From positions 6,735,719 to 6,799,718 of the forward strand of contig NC_066323.1 in the NCBI RefSeq assembly GCF_022539315.1: a stretch of 64,000 bases of DNA. The letters are read 5' to 3'. Below the pieces are notes generated by a model, which was given only the letters and a program-made list of their open reading frames with translations, made no database searches and was not told the origin of the DNA. The position numbers and the translations under genes are program-made. Position 1 is the first letter of the stretch, and every line of letters begins with the position of its first letter. This stretch comes from Serinus canaria. Taxonomy: Eukaryota; Chordata; Aves; Passeriformes; Fringillidae. This document shows positions 28,301 through 35,647 of the stretch, one piece after another.

Positions 28301-31300
28301 AAAGCCTAACAAAGCAAGCAAGAAAAAAAACAAAAACTAAACCTAAGCAGAAATATACCACCACCACCAAAAGAAGTAAATAAATACATACATACATATA
28401 TACATACATACAAACATACAAAAAAGCAAATGAAAACCAAAACACCAAAACAGTGGAATTTAGGCAGTGGAAATGTTGGAGTATTTTATTCACAAGCCCT
28501 TAAGCAAATATAAATGTGCTTAGATCAACTAAGTATTTACATGCAAATGAAGTTCCCTTAAAAAAATAATAGCTCCTACTTTGAATACTAACTAATGCCT
28601 TATAGACCCTCGAAAAGCCTTAAGCATCTGGTGGAGTTAATTGGGGGGTAGTCATGAAACATACATATTTTTCTGACATGTGCTGTAGCCTGCATTTTTC
28701 ACAGGGGAGGATGAATTTCAGCCTGTTTCTTATAATGTAATTCCAGCTTTTTCAATTTCTTCTTTCCAATTCAAATTCTTAACCCTAAGTGTTTTGTGGG
28801 CTAACTTTTTAAATTATAAGTGCTTTGAGATCAAAACTGTGCTCTGAGCAATGTCTGTGTGGGTCCCATAAGTTGTAAGTAGGCAACTCCAATATTTTTC
28901 AGTTAAAAGCAGAAGTGAGGAATGAAGTTTTCATGGACTCCCATTTCTGTTCTGTATAATTCCAGAGTATATTTGCCACAGGACTTTCATGGACATGAAT
29001 CTCTCCACTGCAGTTCTTCTTTCTTTCTGTTGGCTTTATAGGGATCCTGCCATGAGCATCTTTCCAACCTGTGTACTCTAGTAAGGAACCTAAATTAGGT
29101 GTGATGGATCTGGGACAAATAACTCCAGTGACACTGTGAGATTTCTTTTGTTTCTGCTGGCAAAGCATTTAAGCATGAACTCTTTCACTGCCCAATAAAG
29201 CAGTTAATCATATTTTAAAGTATAAGTCTGGGTCGAAGTATGTGATTGAATCAGATCCTTTGAAGTTCACTGACCTATAGTAAATTGGGAATTTCATAGC
29301 TGACTGCACAATTAAACTTTGACTTCAGGGCATATTTAGGTTTAAATTTCTCATTAGGAAGTAATTCTGAAGTAAGATTTTTTTTCTCCTGACAAATGCA
29401 AAGAAGCTGCGAAGAGGTTAAACAAAAATTTTATTTTGCAATTAAAACCAAATTTATGCATGATTTTTCTCATTTATTTCTCTGCTTCTGGTAAAGGTAA
29501 TTGGTTCATAGCTTAATATCCAGGTAATCATTGAACCTTCAGCAAGCTTTCTTACATGTTTTCTAGGCTCAATTCATATGAAAAAATTACCTTTTTTCCA
29601 TTTGTCCCAGTCTCTTATGAATTATCTTTTAAAAGATAAAGGGAGACAGCAACATGGATAGAGTTATATTCTACAAAATCCTATTAGAACTGAAAGATCA
29701 CTCTCTTGATGCTTAAAGTATTAAATTTGGCAACTACTGAATCCTTTTTCACACCAGTAAGTGTGAAGAAAGTGACTTTTATAGAAGGTAATTGAGACAG
29801 GAAGACAGGATTACAAAAATTAGATACTGAAAGGTCCATTCAATTACCAGGAATACTCCTCTGCCTACTGTTGTACACTCATTACTGCTGGAATGGTGAT
29901 TGAGATTCCCAGCTGCCATATACTGCCACAGCCCCACAGGAGTCTGCAGTACATTTTTGGTTCATGTTATTTGAAGATTTGCCTTCATAAAACAATATCT
30001 GATGGTATAAAATAATCTGTGAATTGGAAACATAACTTAAATTTAATTCACAGTACTTATTCAAAAAATAGGTGGCATATTTAAAAGCTGGGGTTTTGCT
30101 AGGAGCATTACAATAAAATGGAGCTATTTATCTGTCTTGTTCTGTGCTGGATGTGTTTTTACCACTTTCCAGAGGAAGAGAGCAAAGACACATTTTTTAA
30201 ATTGCAAATTCAGGGGCGTATGTACCTTATCAAAAAGCAGATTTTAGAGACACTTCTTTGTGTATCAGATTCCAATTATGCTTCCTGTGGAGTCTGTCTC
30301 CACAGTCAGACACGATTAATCCTCCATTCATCAAGGATTTTGGAAATGGGAGATTTCACTTGTTTTTTCTCTTGGAAAAGGCTGTGCTCTGTCTGGGCTT
30401 GATCTTTGCATTTCAGTTGCAGGTTTTTTTGCTTAGGTAGCTGTAAGGTTGGAGCAGCACGGACTCTTAATGCATTAAATGACTCCCTAAGACATGGACC
30501 TGCCCACCCTGGGCTGGGTGGCAGTGGGACCTTTGGAAAGACCAGGCTTTACTCTCCTGACCCATCTGGCTCGCGAAGTTTGCAGTCAGTCTGGAACTTG
30601 TTCCACCCCATGAGCAGCAACCACACCCATCTGTTTCACCATGTAGGGAGCAGAGACAGACACTGGGATGGGATGGCTGGCACAGCAGAGCGTGTTCCTG
30701 CGCGGATGGTGGGGATGGGGCTCACGGGGACACACTGCAGGGACAGCATCTCAAACCAACACTGCAGCCACAGTCAGGGACAAATGATGGATGCAACGTG
30801 GTCAGACAACTGCACATCACACATACATGATGCAGAGATGGCTATGGAAAATACTCACTTTTTCACTCGATTCTGCTTCCTTTTGGCTTCTGCACCCCTT
30901 TGGTGCATAGCAGGGAAGTAGGTATTTGTGTTTAGTGGAAGAAATTACACTGACTAACAGACACAAGCATTTTTACTCATAAATTTATCATAGACTATTG
31001 CTGAGGAGACTGACAGACAGCCACTACAAATGGTGTGTCAAACATTTAATGAACCCAGGCTGAACTCCTGGCCCTGTTGAAGCCAATGGAAGTTTTTGCA
31101 TGTGTGCACCCCTTTTTTGGGGTGCAGTGAAGGTTTAGAGGGGGCAGTATTTTATGAGTGTTTCTAATTGTTTGTTAATCACTTCATGTAAAATTAGAAA
31201 TGATGCCTTAAACAGAGCATCTTTTTCCTCTGCGCAATTTCTTCACAGACATTGGAGTTCACCATGAACAAAACCTGGTGTTCAACAGGGTCTGAGGAGG

Positions 31301-32334
31301 AGGTGCCAGACCTGGTTTCCAAATTAGTAGATGGTATTTCTAGAATGTGTATTAGTGCAGCATATCTGCGATGCTCTGCTAGAGAAGTACGTGCTGGTGT
31401 GTGTGCATCTCAGAACTTTCTAAAGTACAGTAGCTGTTAACCTAAATCATGAGAGGAATAAAACAGGACTGTGGATTTCATTTAAGGCTCTCATGTAAAA
31501 CCAGCTTCCAGCAATTTCCATTCCTGATGAGCTGGAAGCATTTACATGCAGTAAATATCGGCAGTAAACTAAATGCACTTGCCTGGGGAACAAACTCATG
31601 AGAGCAACATGAAAAAAAATCCACTAAAAAATCCACTCTGATAACAAGAGTGCTATGGTTTACAGCAGTGTTCAGTCACTGTCTTTAAGAAACTAATGGA
31701 ACCACCAAATGCTTGGTGGCTACTCCAAGGTACGTGTAAGTTTAGTGTGGGAATGTACGTCCTTCCTTTGATGGAAGGTATAGAAATGAAAGCAATGAGA
31801 TGTGCCAAGTCACATATTCTGATCCAGACCAGGAGCAGAACCCCAGTGAGAGCTTAGGAATGGGATCTGAGATATTGGAAATGACACTACTGTGAACGGG
31901 CTGTTTCTTATTTTACATATGCACCGAATGGGAATATTTTTTATATGAATTGCAAATGAGCATTTATGGCGTGACAATTGATGGCATGAATTAGGACTGA
32001 AATGTTAAACTAGCTTTGAACAACTTTCTGGTAACTGAACTGGGGGGGAAAAAGTGCATTTTTGTTTAACTTTTCACGTCAGACCATCTAAACCCCCAAT
32101 ATTCACCCCAGGCTCTTTTTCCCCCCTCAGGGAAGCAGCGGGACGCCACAGGCGCGGGATGGGTCACCCAGCGGGGCCGGGGACCCGCGCGGCGCCCGCG
32201 GCCCCCTCAGAGCCCCGCGCTCTGCCCACCTGGGATGCCACAGTGAGGAGGGGCTTTTCTTCTGCAGACTCCTCCCTCGGAATCTCCTTCATCACCATGG
32301 CCACAGCCTTATCGGCCGCCCTAGCGCCTTTGCC
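1117..32334 (-). CDS. PEX5L: PEX5L (TRIP8b), ten consecutive coding exons of a partial gene
   Basis: Ten exons join in frame on the minus strand at 32334-32230, 20365-20254, 18436-18227, 17159-17030, 16521-16425, 10554-10459, 4087-3971, 3054-2911, 2150-2080 and 1314-1117. All have AG acceptors and GT donors and the phases agree at every junction. The joined 426 residues align along their length with mammalian PEX5L, which is about 600-630 residues long, so roughly the last 170 residues and a short N-terminus are missing. In mammals the protein is a cytosolic auxiliary subunit of HCN1-4 pacemaker channels. It sets their surface density and opposes cAMP gating, and its TPR domain resembles the PTS1 receptor PEX5. 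The segment NHSLEEEFERAKAAVE plus the next exon marks the HCN-binding core and distinguishes it from PEX5. No frameshift or in-frame stop was seen, so the gene looks intact. Exon numbers are mammalian and assigned by homology. Confidence 0.97.
1315..2079 (-). other. PEX5L: PEX5L intron 11
   Basis: A 765-base intron between exons 11 and 12. No repeat or additional exon is seen. Confidence 0.93.
2080..2150 (-). CDS. PEX5L: PEX5L exon 11, second TPR repeat (start)
   Basis: This 71-nt exon follows TTTGCAG and ends at donor GTAGAG within an Arg codon. It encodes 23 residues, AWQFLGITQAENENEQAAIV and then ALQ, identical to mammalian PEX5L as I recall it. A-W-x-x-L-G and the later A-x-x-A-L spacing are the TPR consensus of helix A and helix B. 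The exon is short, but its phase, sites and sequence are unambiguous. Confidence 0.97.
2151..2910 (-). other. PEX5L: PEX5L intron 10
   Basis: A 760-base intron. It holds an AT microsatellite tract at about 2365-2418 and nothing else I can identify. Confidence 0.93.
2365..2418. repeat. Interrupted (TA)n microsatellite
   Basis: Several short runs of alternating T and A are separated by AGGAGGTC-like interruptions. Typical neutral intronic low-complexity DNA. Confidence 0.85.
2911..3054 (-). CDS. PEX5L: PEX5L exon 10, first TPR repeat
   Basis: The 144-nt exon is phase 0 at both ends, with acceptor CTCCAG and donor GTATTC. It encodes 48 residues starting GYYFHTDNPFKDWPGAFEEG and containing KEGDLPVTILYLEAAILQEP, ending NDAE. 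This is the first tetratricopeptide helix pair of the PEX5-like receptor domain; EGDLPVTILYLEAAILQ gives the helix-turn-helix pattern. In the family the TPR domain forms a groove that recognises SKL-like or HCN C-terminal tripeptides. Substitutions relative to mammals are conservative (KKMKE for KRLKE, LYLEA for LFMEA). Confidence 0.97.
3055..3970 (-). other. PEX5L: PEX5L intron 9
   Basis: A 916-base intron between exons 9 and 10, without recognisable repeats or further exons. Confidence 0.93.
3971..4087 (-). CDS. PEX5L: PEX5L exon 9, second half of the HCN-binding core
   Basis: This 117-nt exon is phase 0 at both ends, with acceptor CTCTAG and donor GTAACA. It encodes 39 residues, SDTEFWDKMQAEWEEMARRN then WISENQEAPGQVTISTIEK. 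It completes the HCN-binding helix begun in exon 8. The EFWDKMQAEWEEMA stretch is also recognisable in PEX5, where it precedes the TPR domain, and shows the shared ancestry of the two genes. The last residues (APGQVTISTIEK versus AQNQVTISASEK in mammals) differ slightly. Confidence 0.97.
4141..4172. repeat. Poly-T followed by poly-A
   Basis: A short GTT repeat leads into a T tract followed at once by a run of ten A, a self-complementary low-complexity block. Confidence 0.85.
5926..5956. repeat. (AT)n microsatellite
   Basis: Alternating A and T over about 30 bases with one TATTTA interruption, inside intron 8. Confidence 0.88.
10459..10554 (-). CDS. PEX5L: PEX5L exon 8, first half of the HCN-binding core
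   Basis: This 96-nt exon lies between acceptor TTTTTTAG and donor GTATTA, phase 0 at both ends. It encodes 32 residues, ARSSKEQRWGTPLLSRNHSL and then EEEFERAKAAVE. The second part is identical, as far as I can recall, to the mammalian core that binds the cyclic-nucleotide-binding domain of HCN channels and antagonises cAMP. The first part (SSKEQ versus TKEH) is more variable. Large introns of about 6 kb flank it on both sides. Confidence 0.97.
10555..16424 (-). other. PEX5L: PEX5L intron 7
   Basis: A 5.9-kb intron. It holds a (TTTG)n/poly-T tract at 11130-11164, a poly-T run near 12670-12683, and a GC-richer patch at about 13430-13600 that has no coding support. Otherwise nothing is identified. 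Confidence 0.9.
11130..11164. repeat. (TTTG)n and poly-T tract
   Basis: Four TTTG units are bounded by T tracts. Simple low-complexity sequence. Confidence 0.88.
16425..16521 (-). CDS. PEX5L: PEX5L exon 7
   Basis: This 97-nt exon begins after TTTCTAG, completes the split Trp codon, and encodes 32 residues including STENRSQSELANVKSALDSD and SASELELAPAIQ before donor GTAAGA. Mammals have a very similar Ser/Glu-rich segment ending ELELVAPTQ, so this copy lacks one residue. The segment is acidic and probably disordered. It lies just N-terminal to the HCN-binding core. The exon leaves phase 0, the first of several phase-0 junctions downstream. Confidence 0.95.
16522..17029 (-). other. PEX5L: PEX5L intron 6
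   Basis: A 508-base intron, the shortest in the window, with no other feature. Its donor (GTACAA) is weak. Confidence 0.92.
17030..17159 (-). CDS. PEX5L: PEX5L exon 6 with coding serine repeat
   Basis: The 130-nt exon follows acceptor TTTTTCAG and encodes 42 complete residues, VDIQTQIEKWDDVSFHGDR at the start and APSKEIL at the end, flanked by split Val and Trp codons. It matches the mammalian segment containing IQTQLEKWDDVKFHGDRN. A run of TCA codons (ATC trinucleotide repeat, about 17057-17074 on the plus strand) gives a five-serine tract where mammals have a shorter Lys-Ser tract. The donor GTACAA is weaker than its neighbours, so alternative use of this site is possible. Confidence 0.94.
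17160..18226 (-). other. PEX5L: PEX5L intron 5
   Basis: A 1.07-kb intron between exons 5 and 6. Nothing further is seen in it. Confidence 0.92.
18227..18436 (-). CDS. PEX5L: PEX5L exon 5
   Basis: This 210-nt exon starts after acceptor CTCTAAG, completes a split Val codon, encodes 69 residues and ends with the first base of the next codon before donor GTAAGA. It includes LSTGLDLLDLSEPV, which matches the mammalian segment, followed by a less conserved Lys/Ser/Glu-rich linker with KAKKSENPSR and KKTENPDLISVDSEQK, ending SSLDL. The linker is low in hydrophobic residues and is expected to be disordered. It belongs to the N-terminal half, which differs strongly between PEX5L and PEX5. Confidence 0.95.
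18437..20253 (-). other. PEX5L: PEX5L intron 4
   Basis: A 1.8-kb AT-rich intron. It holds a poly-A tract near 19864-19877 and a perfect 10-bp inverted repeat at 20046-20067 about 190 bases past the exon 4 donor. Confidence 0.92.
20046..20067. repeat. Near-palindrome, 10-bp arms
   Basis: TGATGTGATT and its exact reverse complement are separated by two bases. Such symmetry could be a dimeric protein site or chance. It lies in intron 4 near the exon 4 donor. Confidence 0.6.
20254..20365 (-). CDS. PEX5L: PEX5L exon 4
   Basis: This 112-nt exon follows acceptor TTGCTAG and ends at donor GTAAAC. It enters in phase 0 and leaves one base of a split codon. It encodes 37 residues that begin LVNEQQESRPLLSPSIDDFL and end RPVTSNTA, nearly identical to the mammalian exon. 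ESRPLL is a second acidic dileucine signal, so exons 3 and 4 each carry one. Because the length is not a multiple of three, skipping this exon would break the frame. That agrees with its presence in the common mammalian TRIP8b isoforms. Confidence 0.96.
24087..24126. repeat. Perfect 15-bp inverted repeat (hairpin)
   Basis: TTTCATTCCAAAAAG is followed after a ten-base loop (CATGAAAGGT) by its exact reverse complement. In the intron RNA this would fold into a 15-pair stem. The arms are too short for a standard microRNA precursor (usually about 25-30 pairs). It could be a small relic of an inverted-repeat element. Confidence 0.7.
26240..26345. repeat. Possible ancient amniote interspersed repeat with 18-bp palindrome
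   Basis: The stretch contains GTTAAGCACGTGCTTAAC (26303-26320), an exact palindrome with an E-box core, then CTGCTGGATCAGAGCCCTGG. The combination of a TTAAGCACGTGCTTAA motif with a following GGATC..GCCC motif resembles degraded repeats I recall from bird and turtle genomes. The family cannot be named with certainty. Confidence 0.35.
28381..28425. repeat. (TACA)n microsatellite
   Basis: About eleven units of TACA with minor interruptions, next to an A-rich low-complexity stretch. Confidence 0.88.
31060..31102. repeat. Possible ancient repeat fragment
   Basis: GAACTCCTGGCCCTGTTGAA followed by GCCAATGGAAGTTTTTGC resembles the conserved 'cc(a/t)tTGAAGTCAATGGgAGTTTTGC' block of old dispersed amniote repeats. 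The match is by eye only. Confidence 0.3.
32230..32334 (-). CDS. PEX5L: PEX5L exon 3 (alternatively used N-terminal exon)
   Basis: This 105-nt exon encodes 35 residues, GKGARAADKAVAMVMKEIPR followed by EESAEEKPLLTVASQ. The acceptor is TTGTAG and the donor is GTGGGC. Both ends are phase 0, so it can be included or skipped without shifting the frame, consistent with the known alternative splicing of TRIP8b N-terminal exons. EEKPLL fits the acidic dileucine sorting consensus [DE]xxxL[LI] that binds clathrin adaptors; a role in HCN endocytosis is inferred. The exon lies inside a CpG island, unlike all other exons here. An in-frame TAG precedes its first codon (it is part of the acceptor). The first Met codon is at 32298-32296 in a GCCATGG context, so the exon could also start translation. 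Confidence 0.95.
32296..32298 (-). promoter_or_regulatory. PEX5L: Candidate internal start codon with strong Kozak context
   Basis: The Met codon in VAMVMKEIP has the context GTGGCCATGGTG, with a purine at -3 and G at +4. Reading upstream on the minus strand I find no other ATG until about 32,680, so a transcript starting in the CpG island would use this codon first. The product would begin MVMKEIPREESAEEK and join the rest of PEX5L in frame. Use of this start is inferred. Confidence 0.5.
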
Positions 32335-32425
32335 CTACAACAGCGAAACCAACAACGGCGCCAGGTCAGCAGCGGGCTCCGACCGCCCCCGCGCGCGCTC
32401 CCGACCCGGCCCGGGGACGCCGCCC

Positions 32426-32435
32426 GCGCCTGCGC
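32426..32435 (-). promoter_or_regulatory. NRF1-like binding motif
   Basis: The minus strand reads GCGCAGGCGC, an exact fit to the NRF1 consensus RCGCANGCGY. It lies about 92 bases upstream of the exon 3 acceptor and about 130 bases upstream of the candidate start codon, a position typical for TATA-less CpG promoters. Occupancy is not shown by sequence. Confidence 0.45.
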
Positions 32436-33369
32436 CTGGAAGCGAAGCTCGGTTGGAAGCAGAACACACACACACACACTGGTTAAAAATAGTACAAATA
32501 ATAATAGTAATAATAATGTAACAAGTGGTCCGTCAACCCAATGGTTAAGGAGGCAGTTGGGGTCTAGCCGTGGTCTGGTGGCTCGTTCGAGTTGCCCCAA
32601 TGAAGTCAACAGGAATCCGTCGCTTTCCTGCTGGGCCAAGGCCTGTGGGAGTTCCCCCGTGCCAACTTTCTGCAGGGTAGCATTCCCAGAGCAGTAGGGG
32701 TTGGAGGATCAGCCCCTTGATTTAATTTTAGTCATCCAAATTTATACCCAAAATACCTCTTTGTGGTTTTTTTCTGTTTTTTTCTTAAAAATAGCATCAA
32801 GTGGAGTTTTCAAATAAAGCACAGTTCCTTGTTGTTCACTGAGGCAAACTCTCCCTGAAATCTGAATGTATAATCTGGACCCACAGAGTTTATAGCTCTA
32901 GTAACATTTTAAAAAGCAATTTACATCATATAAACAGTCTGGGTTTTTGCTAACAGAACATACGGAGCCAAATTCTGCCATCGTAGGCATTGCTACAGCT
33001 CTCCCTTAAATGATCATTGTTGTAGAACTTGCTGTAAGGATTTTTTTTTTTTTAAGCTACACTTTTCTTAAACTTCTCTTAACACATTGTAAATATTCTG
33101 GAAAAGGTTAAGAGATTTTAACAATATTTACTATAAATTAGCCAAACAAAAAGTGCACCAATATTATGTGCCATGCTGTTTAACGTCATTCTTTTTATTT
33201 AATGAGAGTCTTTATCATCTTGAGTTCGTATGGGTTTCTGTATCTTGATCTTTGGTCTTATTCTGATCTCTGCCTCTTGCAAGTGACAGAGAAGCTTGGA
33301 GCTTACACATAAAACATCACAGCAGAGCTGCATTATGGCAGTGACCCTGGGCAGGTCCTTATTATTATA

Positions 33370-33436
33370 CTTTAAAAGCTCCCATTGATTTCCATGGAAG
33401 TTTTAGCTGTGCAAAGACTGCAGGATCTGGCTCCAT
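33370..33436. repeat. Possible ancient repeat fragment
   Basis: CTCCCATTGATTTCCATGGA, then AGTTTTAGCTGTGCAAAGAC and TGCAGGATCTGGCTCC, resembles the same old amniote repeat consensus (self-complementary CCATTGAxTTCxATGG, then a GCAGGATC..GxCC end). By-eye similarity only. Confidence 0.35.
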
Positions 33437-35612
33437 AAAAGAGGTATTTTACACTGGACTTAAATATATTTAAATCCTTAAAAGTCTATTAACAGAAGGG
33501 GTTCTTTGCTAAGACATCATATGCAAGAATTGTCTTCACTAGCAGTATATTCTGTGTCAAGTAAACCCCCACTATTGCTTATACTAAACTACAGATGGTT
33601 TCAGGAACATTTCATCAATTGCAGGTAAAACCATTGCATACTATTGCAGGTTCTAAACGGGTTTTATTACTGGTCAGGTCAATATTAGATTAGCTTGCTT
33701 GTGCAACACATCACAGATACCCTACAGAGAGTTCTTTGCATGCTGCAAGAAATTCTCAGAGCAGAAGTGTCATAAATGATAGGCATGCTGGACTTGTGGT
33801 GCCTTTGATATCCAAAGAACTGCAAAGTCATTGTAAAATTAAATATATTAAATTCAATGAGAATTACATTTAATTGGTAAGCATATCAAAGGTTCTGGGC
33901 CAATTACGTGTTTGTTCATGATTCACATGACATGTTCCAGGTCTATGAAGCTTGTTTCTAATATGACACATGAGCTATCATTAGCTAGCACTAAGAGCAT
34001 GCTATTGGTCTCTATAAAATGTAGTCCTTTTGTGCTGAGTGCTAGAACAAAATCGTTTATCAGCTAGGAAGGATGCATTGGAAAGCATGCAGTGCTTTTT
34101 ATTTCTTGCAGAGTAAAAACCCACCAAAGCAAAGGTCAGGTCACTTTTTTGAAGACAGAGCCACTTTTTCTTCAAGGTTTCACCTACTGCCTGAAAAGAG
34201 TCATGATACTCGTATTAGTGCCTGCTGTTCATCCTCCACACACGTAACTGCAAAGCCCTGGGAGTGGCTGACACCAAATATAAAATCTGTCTCACCAGTT
34301 TAAAGTGGCCATGCTACAATGGACAAAAGCAACCCAAAGGATACCTCTGTGCTGTTTTTAATGAGCAGACTTAGTTTATTTGCTGGGCAAAGCAAGGGGT
34401 TTGATGCTACCTTTTTTTCCTGAAGTTAGATCTTTAATTTTCCTAAAGGAAAAACACACTTTCCTGTGTGTAAGTCAGGTTGACATTTCTGGCTGTTTAG
34501 CCTATGCTGTATGAAACATTTTGAAACTAGAAGCTGGTAACAATTTCTTGGATGTCAAAGAGAAAGCCAATGCAGTGGAATAGCTTAAATTGTCAGACTC
34601 TGCTGGAGAGGTACACAGGGGAGCAATTCACTGGAAAATGCAGCTTTTTATTCTGTTGACTAGAAATTAATATTCTTGTTCTATGTAAGGTAGGTAACCT
34701 TAAAAATTTTGGTCTCTCTTCCCTGCAGTAACCACTGTGGAGCCAGTTCTTGCCTATGAAGCCATTAGGCTGAAGAACTGGACAGAAATAAAACCAGTTT
34801 CTCTGTGGTCAGGATGACCTTGCTACTCTTGTCAACTGCAGCTGAAATTAAAATCCCCAGCACATTTATCACAATAACCGTTGAAGAATTATTATTTTTG
34901 AAGGTGCTATTTACTGAGCCTCTTTTGATATTAAATGTTGTTTCTTAGCAAGCCAAAGTGCTATATAAATTTACCCTGCACAGCAGTTTATTGTTCAAAC
35001 CCTGTAATTCTGTAACAACTAATTTTAGACATGCCAGAACTTCAAAACAAACAGTTTGTTGGTACTGGAGGTTTGCAAGGTAAGTTGCTTTCTCATGTAA
35101 ACCACAGTTTAACAATTTAGTAAATAAATTTCATCATTCCCTGTTGGTTTACAATATAGAAATGGAAACAATTGTGATGTAGAACATGACAACCCATGGG
35201 CAAATTATGACAAACATGAATTGATGAAGGAAAAAATGTGTTATTTGTTTTAATGGAACATACTGCTTAAGAGAAACTGAGAAACATGTCAGTGTTTCAT
35301 TTTTTGATACATTAAAAAAATGCAGCAGTTCGTTTAGGTAATATCTCCAAACCAAAATAAGGAGTAGAGTTCAGAGTATTCCCCTGATGCTAAATATTTA
35401 TAACAGCATCAGGTTCAAAACTTAATAACAATTTCTCTAAGCTTTTCCTTTGGGGACAGATAATGGGTAGCAATAGACATTTCCATAGGAGAATGCTGAT
35501 TTAGCAGGATTTTGTAAGGAAATACTTTTATTCTGCTGCTGTTTCTGAATAGTTCAAAATTCAATTTTGTACAAGTCACACTATTTAGATGTGGTACTTA
35601 ATAATGAGTGTT

Positions 35613-35647
35613 TAATTAAATTACTGTAATTAATTAAATTACTGTAA
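35613..35647. repeat. Two-copy 18-bp tandem repeat
   Basis: TAATTAAATTACTGTAA occurs twice with an 18-base period. The unit contains TAATTA, the core of homeodomain sites, so it may be a short duplicated binding site or neutral slippage. Confidence 0.75.

Larger units (their letters stand above)
20366..32229 (-). other. PEX5L: PEX5L intron 3
   Basis: An 11.9-kb intron between exons 3 and 4. It contains a 15-bp hairpin at 24087-24126, an 18-bp palindrome at 26303-26320, an A-rich stretch at 28233-28380 leading to a TACA-type microsatellite at 28381-28425, a GC-richer patch at about 30470-30760, and possible ancient repeat pieces. No additional coding exon is supported. Confidence 0.88.
32100..32460. 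promoter_or_regulatory. CpG island, candidate internal promoter of PEX5L
   Basis: CpG dinucleotides are dense from about 32,135 to 32,450 (for example the GC-rich runs at 32,168-32,220 and 32,383-32,432), while the surrounding tens of kilobases are AT-rich and almost free of CpG. The island covers exon 3. On the minus strand, upstream of the exon, it contains an NRF1-like site at 32426-32435 and a GC box near 32383-32391, and I see no TATA box. CpG islands in vertebrates usually mark promoters. It might equally be an orphan island over an ordinary internal exon, or serve an antisense transcript. Confidence 0.7.

Noticed and set aside
28899..29168. 89-codon minus-strand open frame in intron 3
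   Set aside because: It looked partly protein-like, but no homologous PEX5L segment or other family was recognised, and no acceptor/donor pair bounds it.
30406..30921. 171-codon plus-strand open frame, the longest in the window
   Set aside because: It lies in PEX5L intron 3 in a GC-richer patch where stops are rarer, shows no recognisable domain, has low-complexity His/Ser/Gly-rich composition, and no splice or promoter context.
32054..32521. 155-codon plus-strand open frame over the CpG island
   Set aside because: It is antisense to exon 3 and its length is explained by high GC content; Pro/Ala/Arg-rich composition is typical of translated CpG islands.
32292..32639. 115-codon minus-strand open frame crossing exon 3
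   Set aside because: It is out of frame with the PEX5L reading and runs through the splice acceptor.
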